A stretch of 64,000 nucleotides of DNA from JAPLDA01 sp043787975 (GTDB lineage Bacteria; Bacteroidota; Bacteroidia; AKYH767-A; 2013-40CM-41-45): the NCBI GenBank assembly GCA_043787975.1, contig JAYVUK010000038.1, positions 89,905 through 153,904 on the forward strand, given 5' to 3'. Position 1 is the first letter of the stretch; each line of letters opens with the position of its first letter. A model generated the notes under the pieces. It did not search any database. It was not told the DNA's origin and worked only from the letters and a program-made list of their open reading frames with translations. Below are positions 54,208 to 63,905 of this stretch, piece by piece. A program made the position numbers and the translations under genes.

Positions 54208-54858
54208 TTAGTAAGTAAAGGAATAAATAAAACGGCTATGCGAATTCAAATAGAGATCGTCACAGGAAACATAATTGACTCCCGAAACGGTTGATAAAGA
54301 CAGATAGTTACGTTCGCTCGCAATTTTCATGATTGCTTTGTAAACGAATTCGGAGCAATACATTTTCTCATCTGTGCTCAAATCAAACTTGGTGTCAAAC
54401 TCCAACCCTTGTGTATATTGTTCCTTCACAATCGAATCCAACTTCAGAAGTTGCTGCTGCTTAAGATCCAGCCGATAAATACCGAATGAATAAACTGTAG
54501 AAGGATTACAAAAAGTTTCGAGCGGATCTTTCCTTAATCTGTTCGAAGCGTTCTCCTCTCCTCCTATTGCATGATAGACAAATACCTTTTCATTCTCGAT
54601 GCTGATGATTCCAACATGTGAATATTTTGTTTCATGTTGAGAAAACGACATGAGCATGTTACTGATGATACCTCGACCGTGACGAAAAATCAAATCGCCT
54701 GAATGAAGGGTTGAATAATTTGGCTTTGCAACATTCCATTTTTGTTGAATGACTTCTTTCGATAGTCGAAGATGTTCCTTCTCCTTGAAATGAAAAAAAG
54801 CAAACGAGGAAATACCTGCCAAGAAAATGAATAGTAATATCAATATTCTCCTGATCAT
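54208..54858 (-). CDS. YiiX/YebB-like cysteine hydrolase
   Basis: A 216-residue protein with an N-terminal membrane helix (MIRRILILLFIFLAGISSFAF). Circularly permuted NlpC/P60-like domain: SGDLIFRHGRG, then the histidine in YSHVGIISIE and the cysteine in KMYCSEFVYKAI, which come in the reversed order for this clan. These enzymes may hydrolyse lipids or peptides. It precedes the DUF4878-like gene. Confidence 0.85.
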   Translation of the reverse strand: MIRRILILLFIFLAGISSFAFFHFKEKEHLRLSKEVIQQKWNVAKPNYSTLHSGDLIFRHGRGIISNMLMSFSQHETKYSHVGIISIENEKVFVYHAIGGEENASNRLRKDPLETFCNPSTVYSFGIYRLDLKQQQLLKLDSIVKEQYTQGLEFDTKFDLSTDEKMYCSEFVYKAIMKIASERNYLSLSTVSGVNYVSCDDLYLNSHSRFIYSFTY

Positions 54859-54872
54859 AAAACTAACAATTG

Positions 54873-54942
54873 GTCATTCCGAAGGAATCTTATTATGAAT
54901 AAACGGCAACGCTAACTTTGAAAAAGATTCTTCCAGAATGAC
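54873..54942. repeat. Inverted repeat and repeat fragments between YiiX and argS genes
   Basis: Arms 54873-54891 and 54924-54942 (GTCATTCCGAAGGAATCTT and its imperfect complement) form a 19-nt stem. Just downstream, 54967-55006 contains a CCACGGAGGCACAGAG motif that looks like another dispersed repeat, and ATTCGTATTTCG occurs twice near 55045-55077. Confidence 0.55.
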
Positions 54943-55083
54943 GTTTGTACAAAGATGAGAGATTCTTTTACCACGGAGGCACAGAGATCACATAGAAACA
55001 CGGAGAAAATCATTGTTCGAATCTACCGAGACAAACAAGAAATAGCGAATTCGTATTTCGTTTTAATTCGTATTTCGCAGATA

Positions 55084-56883
55084 TTACATTCTCTCCGGCA
55101 CATCTATACCAAGCAGTTTCATACTTTGCTTAATAACCGCAGAAGTAAGATCAGACAACTTTAAACGAAAAACCGAAACATCCTTTGCATTTTCATCCAC
55201 GATCACATGATCATGATAAAAGTGATTGAATGCTTTTGCCAGCTCATAAACATAGTTCGCAATCACCGCCGGACTTAAATTCTTCGCAGCTTCACGCACA
55301 GTTACCGGATACTGATAAATTATTTTGATCAGCTGCTTCTCGCCTTTTGACATTTTGAGTGAAGCAGGTAAACCGGAAACTGAAAACTGTAAACTTTCTC
55401 CTTTTTTCATCACCGACCGAATCCTCGCATACGTATATTGAATGAACGGCCCCGTGTTTCCATTGAGATCAATACTTTCAGCAGGATTAAAAACCATTCT
55501 CTTTTTCGGATCTACTTTCAGGATAAAATATTTCAACGCTCCCATTCCAATGGTATGATATAATTTTTCCGCTTCTTCCGAATCGAAATCATCAATCTTT
55601 CCCAATGCCTTCGTTGCCATTTCCGCTTCTTCGTTAATTTCCTTGATGAGATCATCAGCATCCACTACCGTTCCTTCACGCGATTTCATTTTGCCTGAAG
55701 GAAGATCAACCATACCATAGGACAGATGAAACAATCCATCCGCCCATGAACGACCGAGCTTTTTGAAAATCTCCTTCAACACTTTGAAATGATATTCCTG
55801 TTCGTTACCGACTACATAAATCAATTGCTCCAAATCCTTATACTCACTGAAACGAAGATCGGCAGTTCCTAAATCCTGTGTCATGTAAACAGAAGTTCCA
55901 TCCGCGCGCAACAACACTTTCTGATCGAGACCAACATCCGTCAGGTCAACCCAAATCGAACCATCTTCCTTTTTGAAAAATACTTTTTTCTCCAATCCTT
56001 CTTCAACAATTTTTTTTCCGAGCAAATAGGTTTTTGATTCGTAATAAAATTTGTCGAAGTCAACGCCAAGACTTTTATATGATTCATCAAACCCTTTGTA
56101 AACCCAGCCATTCATCATGCTCCAGATATCCAGCGTCTCTTTATCTCCGGCTTCCCATTTGCGAAGCATCTCCTGAATTTCCAATTGAATCGGTGCTTTC
56201 TTTTCAGCAACCTCCTTATCCATTCCTTTGCTGACAAGCTGTTCTATTTCTTCTTTGTATTTCCGGTCGAACTCTACATAATATTTTCCGACCAAATGGT
56301 CGCCTTTCATGTTAGCTGATTCAGGTGTTTCACCATGACCGAATTTTTTCCACGCAAGCATGCTCTTGCAAATATGGACTCCTCGATCGTTCACCAGGTT
56401 TACTTTCATCACGCGGTGTCCGGCTGCTTTCAGTAATTCAGCAACAGAATATCCCAATAAATTATTTCGGACGTGTCCGAGATGCAACGGCTTGTTTGTA
56501 TTCGGTGAAGAATATTCCACCATCAGAAGTTTCGAAGTCGAGAGTTGGGAGTTCGGAGACACGAATGCTGAAACATTGCCGGAAGATTCGATGAAAAATT
56601 TCGTCCAAAAATCTTCAGCGATTGAAATGTTTAAAAAACCTTTTACAACATTATAGTCTGCAACAATGGCTGTGCTGTCTTTTAAATATTTTCCAATTTC
56701 TTCTGCTGTTTGCTCCGGAGATTTCTTTGACGCTTTTGTAAACGGAAATACAACCAGCGTGGTATCACCTTCAAACTCTTTCCGGGTTTCCTGCAATGAA
56801 ATATCAGTCACAGGAACTTCCGATGAATACAACTCACGGATTGCCTTTGAAATATTTTCTATTAATTCCTTCTCGTAATTCAT
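55084..56883 (-). CDS. argS: Arginyl-tRNA synthetase
   Basis: A 599-residue class I tRNA synthetase that charges tRNA-Arg. The start at 56883 (MNYEKELIENISKAI) is preferred over a TTG at 56901. Landmarks: N-terminal Add1 domain, the HIGH-like motif HLGH at 134-137, YVVGNEQEYHFKVLKEIF, the KMKSREGTVVDADDL region replacing KMSKS, and the C-terminal anticodon-binding domain ending LLGIDVPERM. It lies directly after the arginase gene. Confidence 0.97.
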   Translation of the reverse strand: MNYEKELIENISKAIRELYSSEVPVTDISLQETRKEFEGDTTLVVFPFTKASKKSPEQTAEEIGKYLKDSTAIVADYNVVKGFLNISIAEDFWTKFFIESSGNVSAFVSPNSQLSTSKLLMVEYSSPNTNKPLHLGHVRNNLLGYSVAELLKAAGHRVMKVNLVNDRGVHICKSMLAWKKFGHGETPESANMKGDHLVGKYYVEFDRKYKEEIEQLVSKGMDKEVAEKKAPIQLEIQEMLRKWEAGDKETLDIWSMMNGWVYKGFDESYKSLGVDFDKFYYESKTYLLGKKIVEEGLEKKVFFKKEDGSIWVDLTDVGLDQKVLLRADGTSVYMTQDLGTADLRFSEYKDLEQLIYVVGNEQEYHFKVLKEIFKKLGRSWADGLFHLSYGMVDLPSGKMKSREGTVVDADDLIKEINEEAEMATKALGKIDDFDSEEAEKLYHTIGMGALKYFILKVDPKKRMVFNPAESIDLNGNTGPFIQYTYARIRSVMKKGESLQFSVSGLPASLKMSKGEKQLIKIIYQYPVTVREAAKNLSPAVIANYVYELAKAFNHFYHDHVIVDENAKDVSVFRLKLSDLTSAVIKQSMKLLGIDVPERM

Positions 56884-56897
56884 TTCAAAAAATTTAT

Positions 56898-57842
56898 TCA
56901 ATATGTCAATTGACTGACCACACGTTGCAAAATCTCAAACGTATTTTCCGCCATCAGGTTTTCTTTGTCGAGCGTTGGATTTACTTCCGCAATTTCAAAG
57001 CAGCATACTTTTTCATTTTGGATCAAACGCACCAATAAACTTCCGGCTTCTTTTTCAGTGATTCCATTACGAACGGGTGTTCCGGTTCCCTTGCTGATAG
57101 AAGAATCCATGGAGTCCACATCGAATGAAATATAAAGAAGCTGGCAACGGTTCAAGTGAGCCAGCGCATCACGTGCGATTTTCTCCACTCCGTTACGTTT
57201 CACCTCTGCTGTACTGAATATTTTTACTTTATGTTTCTTGAGAAGATACTGCTCTTCAGGTTCCACATCACGAAGCCCGATGTAAACAAGATCACTGTAT
57301 TCAATCTTCGGAACAATGTTCCCAATCTTCTTCAGCTTGGTCCACCAATCCGACGTTTCTTTGTCCGGTTTGTTCATCCTGTTCGTCACATTGTCTTCGT
57401 TGAGCGAAGCAGCGAGTGGCATTCCGTGCATATTACCGGAAGGAGTTGTCCACGGTGAATGGAGATCAGCATGCGCATCTACCCAAATCACACCGAGCCG
57501 CTGACGCGGATATGCCATCTTGATTCCTGCAATGGTTCCACCGGATGTGCTGTGATCACCAGCAAGCAAAAGCGGAAATTCATTCCCCTTCAACGAATTT
57601 TTTACAGCATTGGCGACACGATCATACATCGTGTACATACCCTTAATACGCTTTGCATACGAACCCGCTGTTGATTCAAAAAGCAATTTGTTCTCATTTT
57701 GAATTTCCACCGAATCCATTTTGTTAAACAGGTTGCTTCCGTAATCGAGTGCTGCAATCTTAATTGCATCCACACCCATACTGGCACCACGTGTGCCGGC
57801 ACCTATCTCAGACTTCACTTCTATGATCTTAACCTTCTTCAT
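56898..57842 (-). CDS. Arginase family protein
   Basis: A 314-residue ureohydrolase. Manganese ligands are visible: H97 in GDHS, D122/H124/D126 in DAHADLH, and D241/D243 in SFDVDSMD. The later EVNPTLD stretch is arginase-like rather than agmatinase-like. It hydrolyses arginine to ornithine and urea, or acts on agmatine. Neighbours argS (15 bp downstream) and the divergent speA suggest an arginine gene group. The substrate needs an assay. Confidence 0.9.
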   Translation of the reverse strand: MKKVKIIEVKSEIGAGTRGASMGVDAIKIAALDYGSNLFNKMDSVEIQNENKLLFESTAGSYAKRIKGMYTMYDRVANAVKNSLKGNEFPLLLAGDHSTSGGTIAGIKMAYPRQRLGVIWVDAHADLHSPWTTPSGNMHGMPLAASLNEDNVTNRMNKPDKETSDWWTKLKKIGNIVPKIEYSDLVYIGLRDVEPEEQYLLKKHKVKIFSTAEVKRNGVEKIARDALAHLNRCQLLYISFDVDSMDSSISKGTGTPVRNGITEKEAGSLLVRLIQNEKVCCFEIAEVNPTLDKENLMAENTFEILQRVVSQLTY

Positions 57843-58010
57843 GATGACTAATTACGAATAAATGCGAATGTACGAATTACGAAAACTCTTCTCTGCTTCT
57901 GATCTCAATTTTCCGATTTCTGATTTAACCGAAAAATCCGACTCACCTACATGGTCAAAAAATATTCCATCCAACTCATTTACTTTTTTCTATTTTTGAC
58001 AGCCCAATTA

Positions 58011-58104
58011 AATAACTAATAACTAATAACTAATAACTAATAACTAATAACTAATAACTAATAACTAATAACTAATAACTAATAACTAATAACTAATAAC
58101 TAAT
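58011..58104. repeat. AATAACT heptamer array upstream of speA
   Basis: About 13 copies of AATAACT run without interruption from 58011 to 58104, ending 4 nt before the ATG of speA. Because 7 is not a multiple of 3 and the unit holds TAA on one strand and TAG on the other, any frame entering the array hits a stop within 21 nt. The same unit recurs at 60286-60337 and 63876-63905. The rest of the 57843-58108 gap holds a short ACGAAT repeat fragment near 57850-57885. Confidence 0.9.
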
Positions 58105-58108
58105 TTTA

Positions 58109-59512
58109 ATGAAGAACACCTACCGCGACCTGATCGAACAAACTTTTTACTTTCCGCAGGAAGGATTTGAAGTCACCGATAATCTTTTACAGTTTAACGG
58201 TATTGATTTGACGGAAATCATCAAGCAATACGGAACACCTTTAAAGATATCCTATCTTCCTAAAATAGGTTCGCAAATTAAGAAAGCTAAACGGATTTTC
58301 AACGTTGCTATCGCAAAGTCTGATTACAAAGGGACTTACACCTACTGCTATTGCACAAAAAGCTCACATTTTTCTTTTATACTGAATGAAGTGCTCAAAC
58401 ATGACGTTCATCTCGAAACATCATCCGCGTTCGATATTCCATTGATTCTTTCTCTTTACAAAGAGAAGAAAATCGATAAGAGCGTTTATATCATCTGCAA
58501 TGGCTATAAACGTCCGCAATACATACAATACATTTCAGAGCTGATTAACAACGGTTTTGAAAATGTTGTTCCCATACTCGATAATATGAACGAGCTTCCT
58601 CTTTACGATAAAAAAATCAAAGGAAGGAAGAAAGTGAAAATAGGAATACGTGTTGCTGCGGAGGAAGAACCGAATTTTGAATTCTATACTTCTCGTCTTG
58701 GTATTCGCTACGATGAGATTAAGGATTATTACCTGAAGAACATAAAAAAGAATCCGAAGTTCCAGTTGAAGATGCTTCACTTTTTCATCAACACCGGAAT
58801 TAAGGACACGGCTTATTACTGGAGTGAGTTGAACAAATGTGTGAATGTGTATTGCGATCTGAAAAAGATTTGTCCTGACCTGGATTCACTCGATATTGGT
58901 GGCGGCTGGCCGATCCGTAAAACGCTTGGCTTTGAATACGACTATGAATACATGGCGGAACAAATCATCAAACAGATTAAATCAACATGTAAATCAAAAG
59001 GAGTTGATGAACCGAATATTTTCACTGAGTTCGGAAGTTTTACTGTTGCCGAAAGCGGTGCAACCTTGTATTCTGTCATGGATAAGAAACAACAAAACGA
59101 CAATGAGTTGTGGTATATGATCGACAGTTCATTCATCACTACGCTTCCTGATACCTGGGGAATCAAACAGAAATTTATCCTCCTTGCTATCAATCACTGG
59201 AACAAAGATTACAACCGAGTAAACATCGGAGGGTTGACCTGCGACAGCGATGATTATTACAATACTGAATCGCATGTGAACCAGGTTTACTTACCGAAAG
59301 AAGATGATCTTATAAAAGATCCGTTGTACATCGGATTCTTCCATACAGGTGCCTACCAGGAAAGTCTTGGAGGTTATGGAGGAATACAGCATTGCCTGAT
59401 TCCATCACCGAAACATGTGATCATTGATCGCGATGAAGACGGAGAGATTACAACACGCCTGTTTGCAAAAGAACAAAGTGCGAAAAGCATGTTGAAGATT
59501 TTGGGTTATTGA
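58109..59512 (+). CDS. speA: Biosynthetic arginine decarboxylase
   Basis: A 467-residue PLP enzyme of the alanine racemase-fold decarboxylases. PLP lysine K84 in YCYCTKSSHF; LKMLHFFINTG, LDIGGGWPIRKTLGFEY and TEFGSFTVAESGATLYSV follow the family order; the C-terminal FFHTGAYQESLGGYGGIQH shows the substrate half. It makes agmatine from arginine for polyamine synthesis. Its 5' leader is an AATAACT heptamer array. It is transcribed away from the arginase gene. Confidence 0.92.
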   Translation: MKNTYRDLIEQTFYFPQEGFEVTDNLLQFNGIDLTEIIKQYGTPLKISYLPKIGSQIKKAKRIFNVAIAKSDYKGTYTYCYCTKSSHFSFILNEVLKHDVHLETSSAFDIPLILSLYKEKKIDKSVYIICNGYKRPQYIQYISELINNGFENVVPILDNMNELPLYDKKIKGRKKVKIGIRVAAEEEPNFEFYTSRLGIRYDEIKDYYLKNIKKNPKFQLKMLHFFINTGIKDTAYYWSELNKCVNVYCDLKKICPDLDSLDIGGGWPIRKTLGFEYDYEYMAEQIIKQIKSTCKSKGVDEPNIFTEFGSFTVAESGATLYSVMDKKQQNDNELWYMIDSSFITTLPDTWGIKQKFILLAINHWNKDYNRVNIGGLTCDSDDYYNTESHVNQVYLPKEDDLIKDPLYIGFFHTGAYQESLGGYGGIQHCLIPSPKHVIIDRDEDGEITTRLFAKEQSAKSMLKILGY

Positions 59513-59573
59513 TTCAAGGTTTACAGTTTACGATTTACCGTTTACAGCCAGACGAATCATTCCATATAAATAT

Positions 59574-59581
59574 TACTTTTG
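59574..59581 (+). promoter_or_regulatory. -7-like box for the DUF4412-like gene
   Basis: TACTTTTG matches TAnnTTTG and ends 20 nt before the ATG. No -33 element at the usual spacing. Just upstream (59517-59548) there is a GTTTAC-rich short repeat. Confidence 0.4.
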
Positions 59582-59601
59582 CTTAACTTATATAACCTTC
59601 C

Positions 59602-60282
59602 ATGAAAAAAATAATTACTCTCTTTCTGATTATTCTCAGTTCTTCTTTTGTATTTGCTCAAAAGAAATTAACAGAAGGAAAATTGGTATTTGATATCACG
59701 TATCCTGATGCGGATCTCGATGCCAATACATTGGCGATGATGCCAACGGAATCGACCATTTATTTTAAAGGACAAATGAGTCGCGCCGAAATTAAAATGC
59801 AAATGGGAAATACGGTTGCAATCACTGATGGCAAAGAAGGTGTGACAACCACGTTAATGGATATGATGGGAAATAAAATGGCAATCAAGTTTACCAAGGA
59901 GGATATTGAAAAAGAAAAAAAGAAAAACGGGAACGAGAAACCGGACGTAAAAATAACGGATGAAACAAAAACCATTGCCGGTTATCTTTGCAAGAAGGCT
60001 GTCATAACAACCAAGAATTCGAATGACAAAACAACAACCATGAACATCTGGTTCACGAAAGATATTGCTGCGCCGAATTCGATGCGTTCAGGAGCCAGCA
60101 ATTACGAAGGCCTTGACGGCTTTATGATGGAGTTCGAAACGAAAATGAATTCACTGACCATGAAAATGACCTGCCGTTCTGCCGAACAAACAACTGTTGA
60201 GAACAGTATGTTCGTAATTCCTGAGGGATACAAAACGATGACCATGGATGAGATGAAAAATTCCTTCGGCGGAGCACATTAA
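59602..60282 (+). CDS. DUF4412-like exported protein
   Basis: A 226-residue protein with a signal peptide ending FAQ. The beta-rich domain (GKLVFDITYPDADLD ... STIYFKGQMSRAEIKMQMG ... IAGYLCKKAVI) resembles DUF4412 periplasmic proteins; it is methionine-rich (DGFMMEFETKMNSLTMKM). Function unknown. It is followed immediately by a heptamer array and converges with the thiolase gene. Confidence 0.82.
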   Translation: MKKIITLFLIILSSSFVFAQKKLTEGKLVFDITYPDADLDANTLAMMPTESTIYFKGQMSRAEIKMQMGNTVAITDGKEGVTTTLMDMMGNKMAIKFTKEDIEKEKKKNGNEKPDVKITDETKTIAGYLCKKAVITTKNSNDKTTTMNIWFTKDIAAPNSMRSGASNYEGLDGFMMEFETKMNSLTMKMTCRSAEQTTVENSMFVIPEGYKTMTMDEMKNSFGGAH

Positions 60283-60285
60283 CAA

Positions 60286-60337
60286 CTAAGAACTAATAAC
60301 TAATAACTAATAACCAATAACTAATAACTAATAACTA
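60286..60337. repeat. AATAACT-type array at the thiolase 3' end
   Basis: About seven imperfect units (ACTAATAAC, one ACCAATAAC variant). Its right end overlaps the last codons and the stop of the thiolase gene (stop at 60328-60330), so the array supplies the thiolase stop codon. It separates two convergent genes. Confidence 0.8.
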
Positions 60338-61515
60338 TCCATTAACTCAACAACCATTGCGCTTGCACCGCCACCGCCATTACAAATTCCTGCGGCACCA
60401 ATTTTCCCTTTTTTCTGTTTAAGAACATTTAAAAGAGTAACAATAATTCTTGCTCCGGAGGCGCCCAGTGGATGTCCTAGAGAAACGGCACCACCATTTA
60501 CATTAACGGTTTTGGGATCCAATTTCATAAGTTGGTTGTTAGCGATTGAAACAACAGAAAAGGCTTCATTGATTTCAAAATATTCAATCTGATTCATTTT
60601 CAACCCTGCTTTTTCAACAGCGCGAGGAATTGCTTTGGCAGGAGTGGTAGTAAACCATTCAGGAGCTTGTTGAGCATCGGCAAAGCTTAATATTTTTGCT
60701 ATCGGTTTTATGCCTAGTTCTTTTGCTTTTTCTTTACTCATCAAAATAACTACTGCTGCACCATCATTTAATTTTGAAGCATTGGCTGCGGTAACGGTTC
60801 CGTCTTTTAAAAAAGCAGGTTTTAATCCGGCAACTTTTTCTGCTTTCAGATTTTTATATTCTTCATCTTCATTTATAACAATAGGATCTTTCCCTTTAAC
60901 AGGAACATGAATCGGAATTATTTCATCCTTGAATAATCCTTGAGCATACGCTTCTTTAGAACGACGATAGGATTCCAATGCATAAGCATCTTGATCTTCC
61001 CGACTTATTTTACATTCGGCGGCACAAAGTTCTGCAGCAGTTCCCATGTGGTAATCCTTATAAACATCCCATAGACCATCTTTTACTAATCCATCAGTAA
61101 TAGAGCCATTGCCAAGTTTATAACCGTTCCTTGCTTTATCAAGATAGTAAGGAACATTGCTCATACTTTCCATTCCGCCTGCTACAACACAATCATTATC
61201 TCCAATCATAATGGATTCTGCGCCGATCATAATGGCTTTCATACCGGAAGCACAAACCTTATTTATTGTAGTTCCCGGTACGGTATCAGGTATGCCGGCA
61301 AATTTAGAAGCTTGTGTAACGGGAGCCTGTCCAACACCAGCTGAAAGCACATTTCCCATAAAAACTTCCTGAACTTCTTTAGGATCAAGATTTATTTTTT
61401 CCATGGCTGCTTTTATAGCCATTGCCCCAAGTTGTGTAGCAGTTAATGCTGATAAAACACCACCAAAACTACCAATCGGTGTACGTATGGCTGATACTAT
61501 TACTACTTCTTTCAT
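60328..61515 (-). CDS. Acetyl-CoA C-acetyltransferase (thiolase)
   Basis: A 395-residue thiolase. The start at 61515 (MKEVVIVSAIRTPIGSFGG) is preferred to 61545. Catalytic residues: C88 in NKVCASGMKA, histidine in GGAVSLGHPLGASGARI, the NEAF motif, and the second cysteine in CNGGGGASAM. It interconverts two acetyl-CoA and acetoacetyl-CoA or acts in beta-oxidation. The final Ser-Tyr and stop are encoded by heptamer repeat DNA. Confidence 0.95.
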   Translation of the reverse strand: MKEVVIVSAIRTPIGSFGGVLSALTATQLGAMAIKAAMEKINLDPKEVQEVFMGNVLSAGVGQAPVTQASKFAGIPDTVPGTTINKVCASGMKAIMIGAESIMIGDNDCVVAGGMESMSNVPYYLDKARNGYKLGNGSITDGLVKDGLWDVYKDYHMGTAAELCAAECKISREDQDAYALESYRRSKEAYAQGLFKDEIIPIHVPVKGKDPIVINEDEEYKNLKAEKVAGLKPAFLKDGTVTAANASKLNDGAAVVILMSKEKAKELGIKPIAKILSFADAQQAPEWFTTTPAKAIPRAVEKAGLKMNQIEYFEINEAFSVVSIANNQLMKLDPKTVNVNGGAVSLGHPLGASGARIIVTLLNVLKQKKGKIGAAGICNGGGGASAMVVELMDSY

Positions 61516-61533
61516 AAATTTATATTTGTGCCG

Positions 61534-61541
61534 CAAAGTTA
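61534..61541 (-). promoter_or_regulatory. -7-like box for thiolase
   Basis: TAACTTTG on the minus strand ends 18 nt before the thiolase ATG. No -33 element at the usual distance. Confidence 0.4.
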
Positions 61542-61729
61542 GCAATATGTTTTGAGTTTTAAATTCTCAAAAAGATTAATAAAATTGGTGTTATAACGAA
61601 TATGAAAATACCAATGACCAATCTCGTAAAACATAAGTAAATTATTTACGATTTATCATTAACAAGTCACCAATAACCAATCGATAATAAGCACAAACAA
61701 CTCACAATTTTTACTAATTTCGTCGCACA

Positions 61730-63823
61730 ATGAAAAGTTACTTTATTCGTCTTTCGAATCAACACGAAATCATTTCGAAATTTATATTAATTTTTATTAC
61801 AATATTTCTTATTGTTCTTTCTTTACCAAAGGAAACACAATTTAATTATACGTTTAAAAAAGGTAAACCATGGGCTTTTGATAATCTTTTAGCACCGTTT
61901 GATTTTGCTATCAATAAAACAGAAAGCGAATTAAACGAAGAAAAGGCGAGTACAATGAAAAATGCTCACCCTTTTTATCGACATGATGAAAAAATCATAG
62001 CTCAGAAAACTATTTCTTTTCAAAATGAAATCAATGAGGTCTGGAAGAAAAAATATGAAAACCCATCGAATGGATCAAAGGAAAAAGAACAACTGACAAA
62101 GCTCAGACAAGCACAAACAGCCATAGGTTTGCAAATATTGAAAATGGTCTATGAGCGGGGAATAATTCTTATTGATGATCAATCAATCGGTATCAATCCG
62201 GATGGAATTATTACTGTCGTTCGCGATAATATTGCAGAAGAACACAACTTACAGGATTATTTTACTGTTCAGTCGGCTTTTACATTTATAACGGAACAGC
62301 TTTATAACATTTCTACTTCAGATAAAATATTATTGTCGCCTTTACTCGAAAATGCTCTCGAGCATAATGTACTTTATGATGATGTTGCTACACGACAATG
62401 GACAAAACAAATGTTGGATAAGATTTCACTTTCGTATGGACTGGTTCAAAAAGATGAGGTGGTAATATTGAAAGGAGAAGTAGTAGATGATCAGAAATTC
62501 CAAAAACTGGAGTCGCTTAAAAGTGAAATGAAACATCAGGAGTACAGCGGAAGTACTCGTTGGATGATGTATTTAGGTCACTTTATTCTTGTTTCCCTCG
62601 CCATAGGCATGCTGATTATTTTTCTTTACCTCTTCAGGAAAGATGTTTACGACGATAATTCCCGTATTCTACTTTTAATGCTTTTAATACTTCTTGTTAT
62701 TTATCTTTTTCTATGGGCAAGAAAAATCAATGTCTTTGATATGTATCTGGTACCGGTTTGTATTCTTCCGATCATTGTAAGAGCATTTTATGATACACGT
62801 ACCGCTTTATTCACACATATAGTTGCGCTCCTTATCATTGGTTTTGAGGCGCCAAGTGGTTTCGAATTTATGTTTATTCAGACAGTAGCCGGAATGGTGG
62901 CCATTTTTACGATTGTAAATATGAGCCGTAGAGTTCAATTCTTTATTTCTGTGCTTATGATTTTTATGTCCTATTCAATTTCATTTATCGGCGTAACAAT
63001 CTTACATGAAGCAAATCTGAAAAGTATTGATTGGATGAATTTAAAATGGTTTTTAGGAAATTCTATTATAACATTATTTGCATTTCCTTTGATTTTTATT
63101 TTTGAAAAGGCATTCGGATTTCTTTCTGATGTCTCTTTAATGGAGTTGGCTGATTCCAATTCATCTTTACTCAGAGAACTTTCTATGAAAGCACCCGGCA
63201 CTTTTCAGCATAGTTTACAAGTGGCAAACCTTGCAGAGGCTGCTATTTATCATATCGGCGGAAATCCATTGATGGTTCGTGCCGGTGCCATGTATCATGA
63301 TATTGGAAAAATTGATATGCCAATTTATTTTATCGAAAACCAAAATACACTGAATAACCCGCATGACGATATTTCTTTCGAAGAAAGTGCACGAATTATA
63401 AAAAGTCACGTCATTCGAGGAATTGAAAAAGCAAAGAAGCACGGTTTACCCGAACAGATTATTGATTTTATCCGCACACATCACGGTACTGGAAGATTGC
63501 AATATTTTTATCAGTCATTCCTGAAAAATTTTCCTGAAAAAACTCCCGAAGAACAAATATTCCGTTATCCGGGACCTCTTCCTTTTTCCAGAGAAACGGC
63601 TGTACTCATGATGGCTGATTCCGTTGAAGCCGCTTCCCGAAGTTTAAAAAATGCCGACTCAAATCATATTAGCGAATTGGTTGACCAGATTATCGATAAT
63701 CAGATTGAACAAAAACAATTTGATAATTCTCCAATTACTTTAAAGGATATTTCCGAACTCAGAAAACTTTTTAAGAAAATGTTGATAAGCATTTATCATG
63801 TTAGGGTGGAGTATCCGAAATGA
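61730..63823 (+). CDS. 7TM-HD domain phosphodiesterase (PgpH-like)
   Basis: A 697-residue membrane protein: N-terminal helix (about 18-32), extracytoplasmic 7TMR-HDED domain (40-270), seven membrane helices (about 280-465), and a cytoplasmic HD domain. The latter shows HSLQVANLAEAAIYH, MYHDIGK (H523, D524) and IRTHHGTG. Family members such as PgpH cleave cyclic di-AMP. Whether this homologue does so is inferred from the family. It is the last complete gene in the window. Confidence 0.92.
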   Translation: MKSYFIRLSNQHEIISKFILIFITIFLIVLSLPKETQFNYTFKKGKPWAFDNLLAPFDFAINKTESELNEEKASTMKNAHPFYRHDEKIIAQKTISFQNEINEVWKKKYENPSNGSKEKEQLTKLRQAQTAIGLQILKMVYERGIILIDDQSIGINPDGIITVVRDNIAEEHNLQDYFTVQSAFTFITEQLYNISTSDKILLSPLLENALEHNVLYDDVATRQWTKQMLDKISLSYGLVQKDEVVILKGEVVDDQKFQKLESLKSEMKHQEYSGSTRWMMYLGHFILVSLAIGMLIIFLYLFRKDVYDDNSRILLLMLLILLVIYLFLWARKINVFDMYLVPVCILPIIVRAFYDTRTALFTHIVALLIIGFEAPSGFEFMFIQTVAGMVAIFTIVNMSRRVQFFISVLMIFMSYSISFIGVTILHEANLKSIDWMNLKWFLGNSIITLFAFPLIFIFEKAFGFLSDVSLMELADSNSSLLRELSMKAPGTFQHSLQVANLAEAAIYHIGGNPLMVRAGAMYHDIGKIDMPIYFIENQNTLNNPHDDISFEESARIIKSHVIRGIEKAKKHGLPEQIIDFIRTHHGTGRLQYFYQSFLKNFPEKTPEEQIFRYPGPLPFSRETAVLMMADSVEAASRSLKNADSNHISELVDQIIDNQIEQKQFDNSPITLKDISELRKLFKKMLISIYHVRVEYPK

Positions 63824-63875
63824 GGAATTAGTATCAGGTATCAAGAATCATGTATTGAGATAGATCATTTAACTA

Positions 63876-63905
63876 TTAACTAATAACTAATAACTAATAA
63901 CTAAT
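63876..63905. repeat. AATAACT array, third site
   Basis: About four units of the heptamer end at 63905, directly before the sequence CATTAGTGTCCGG. Confidence 0.75.

Noticed and set aside
54860..55083. Possible small RNA or tRNA gene
   Set aside because: No cloverleaf or known RNA pattern is visible; the stretch is explained by an inverted repeat and dispersed repeat fragments.
58011..58104. CRISPR array
   Set aside because: The unit is only 7 bp without spacers, so it is a microsatellite.
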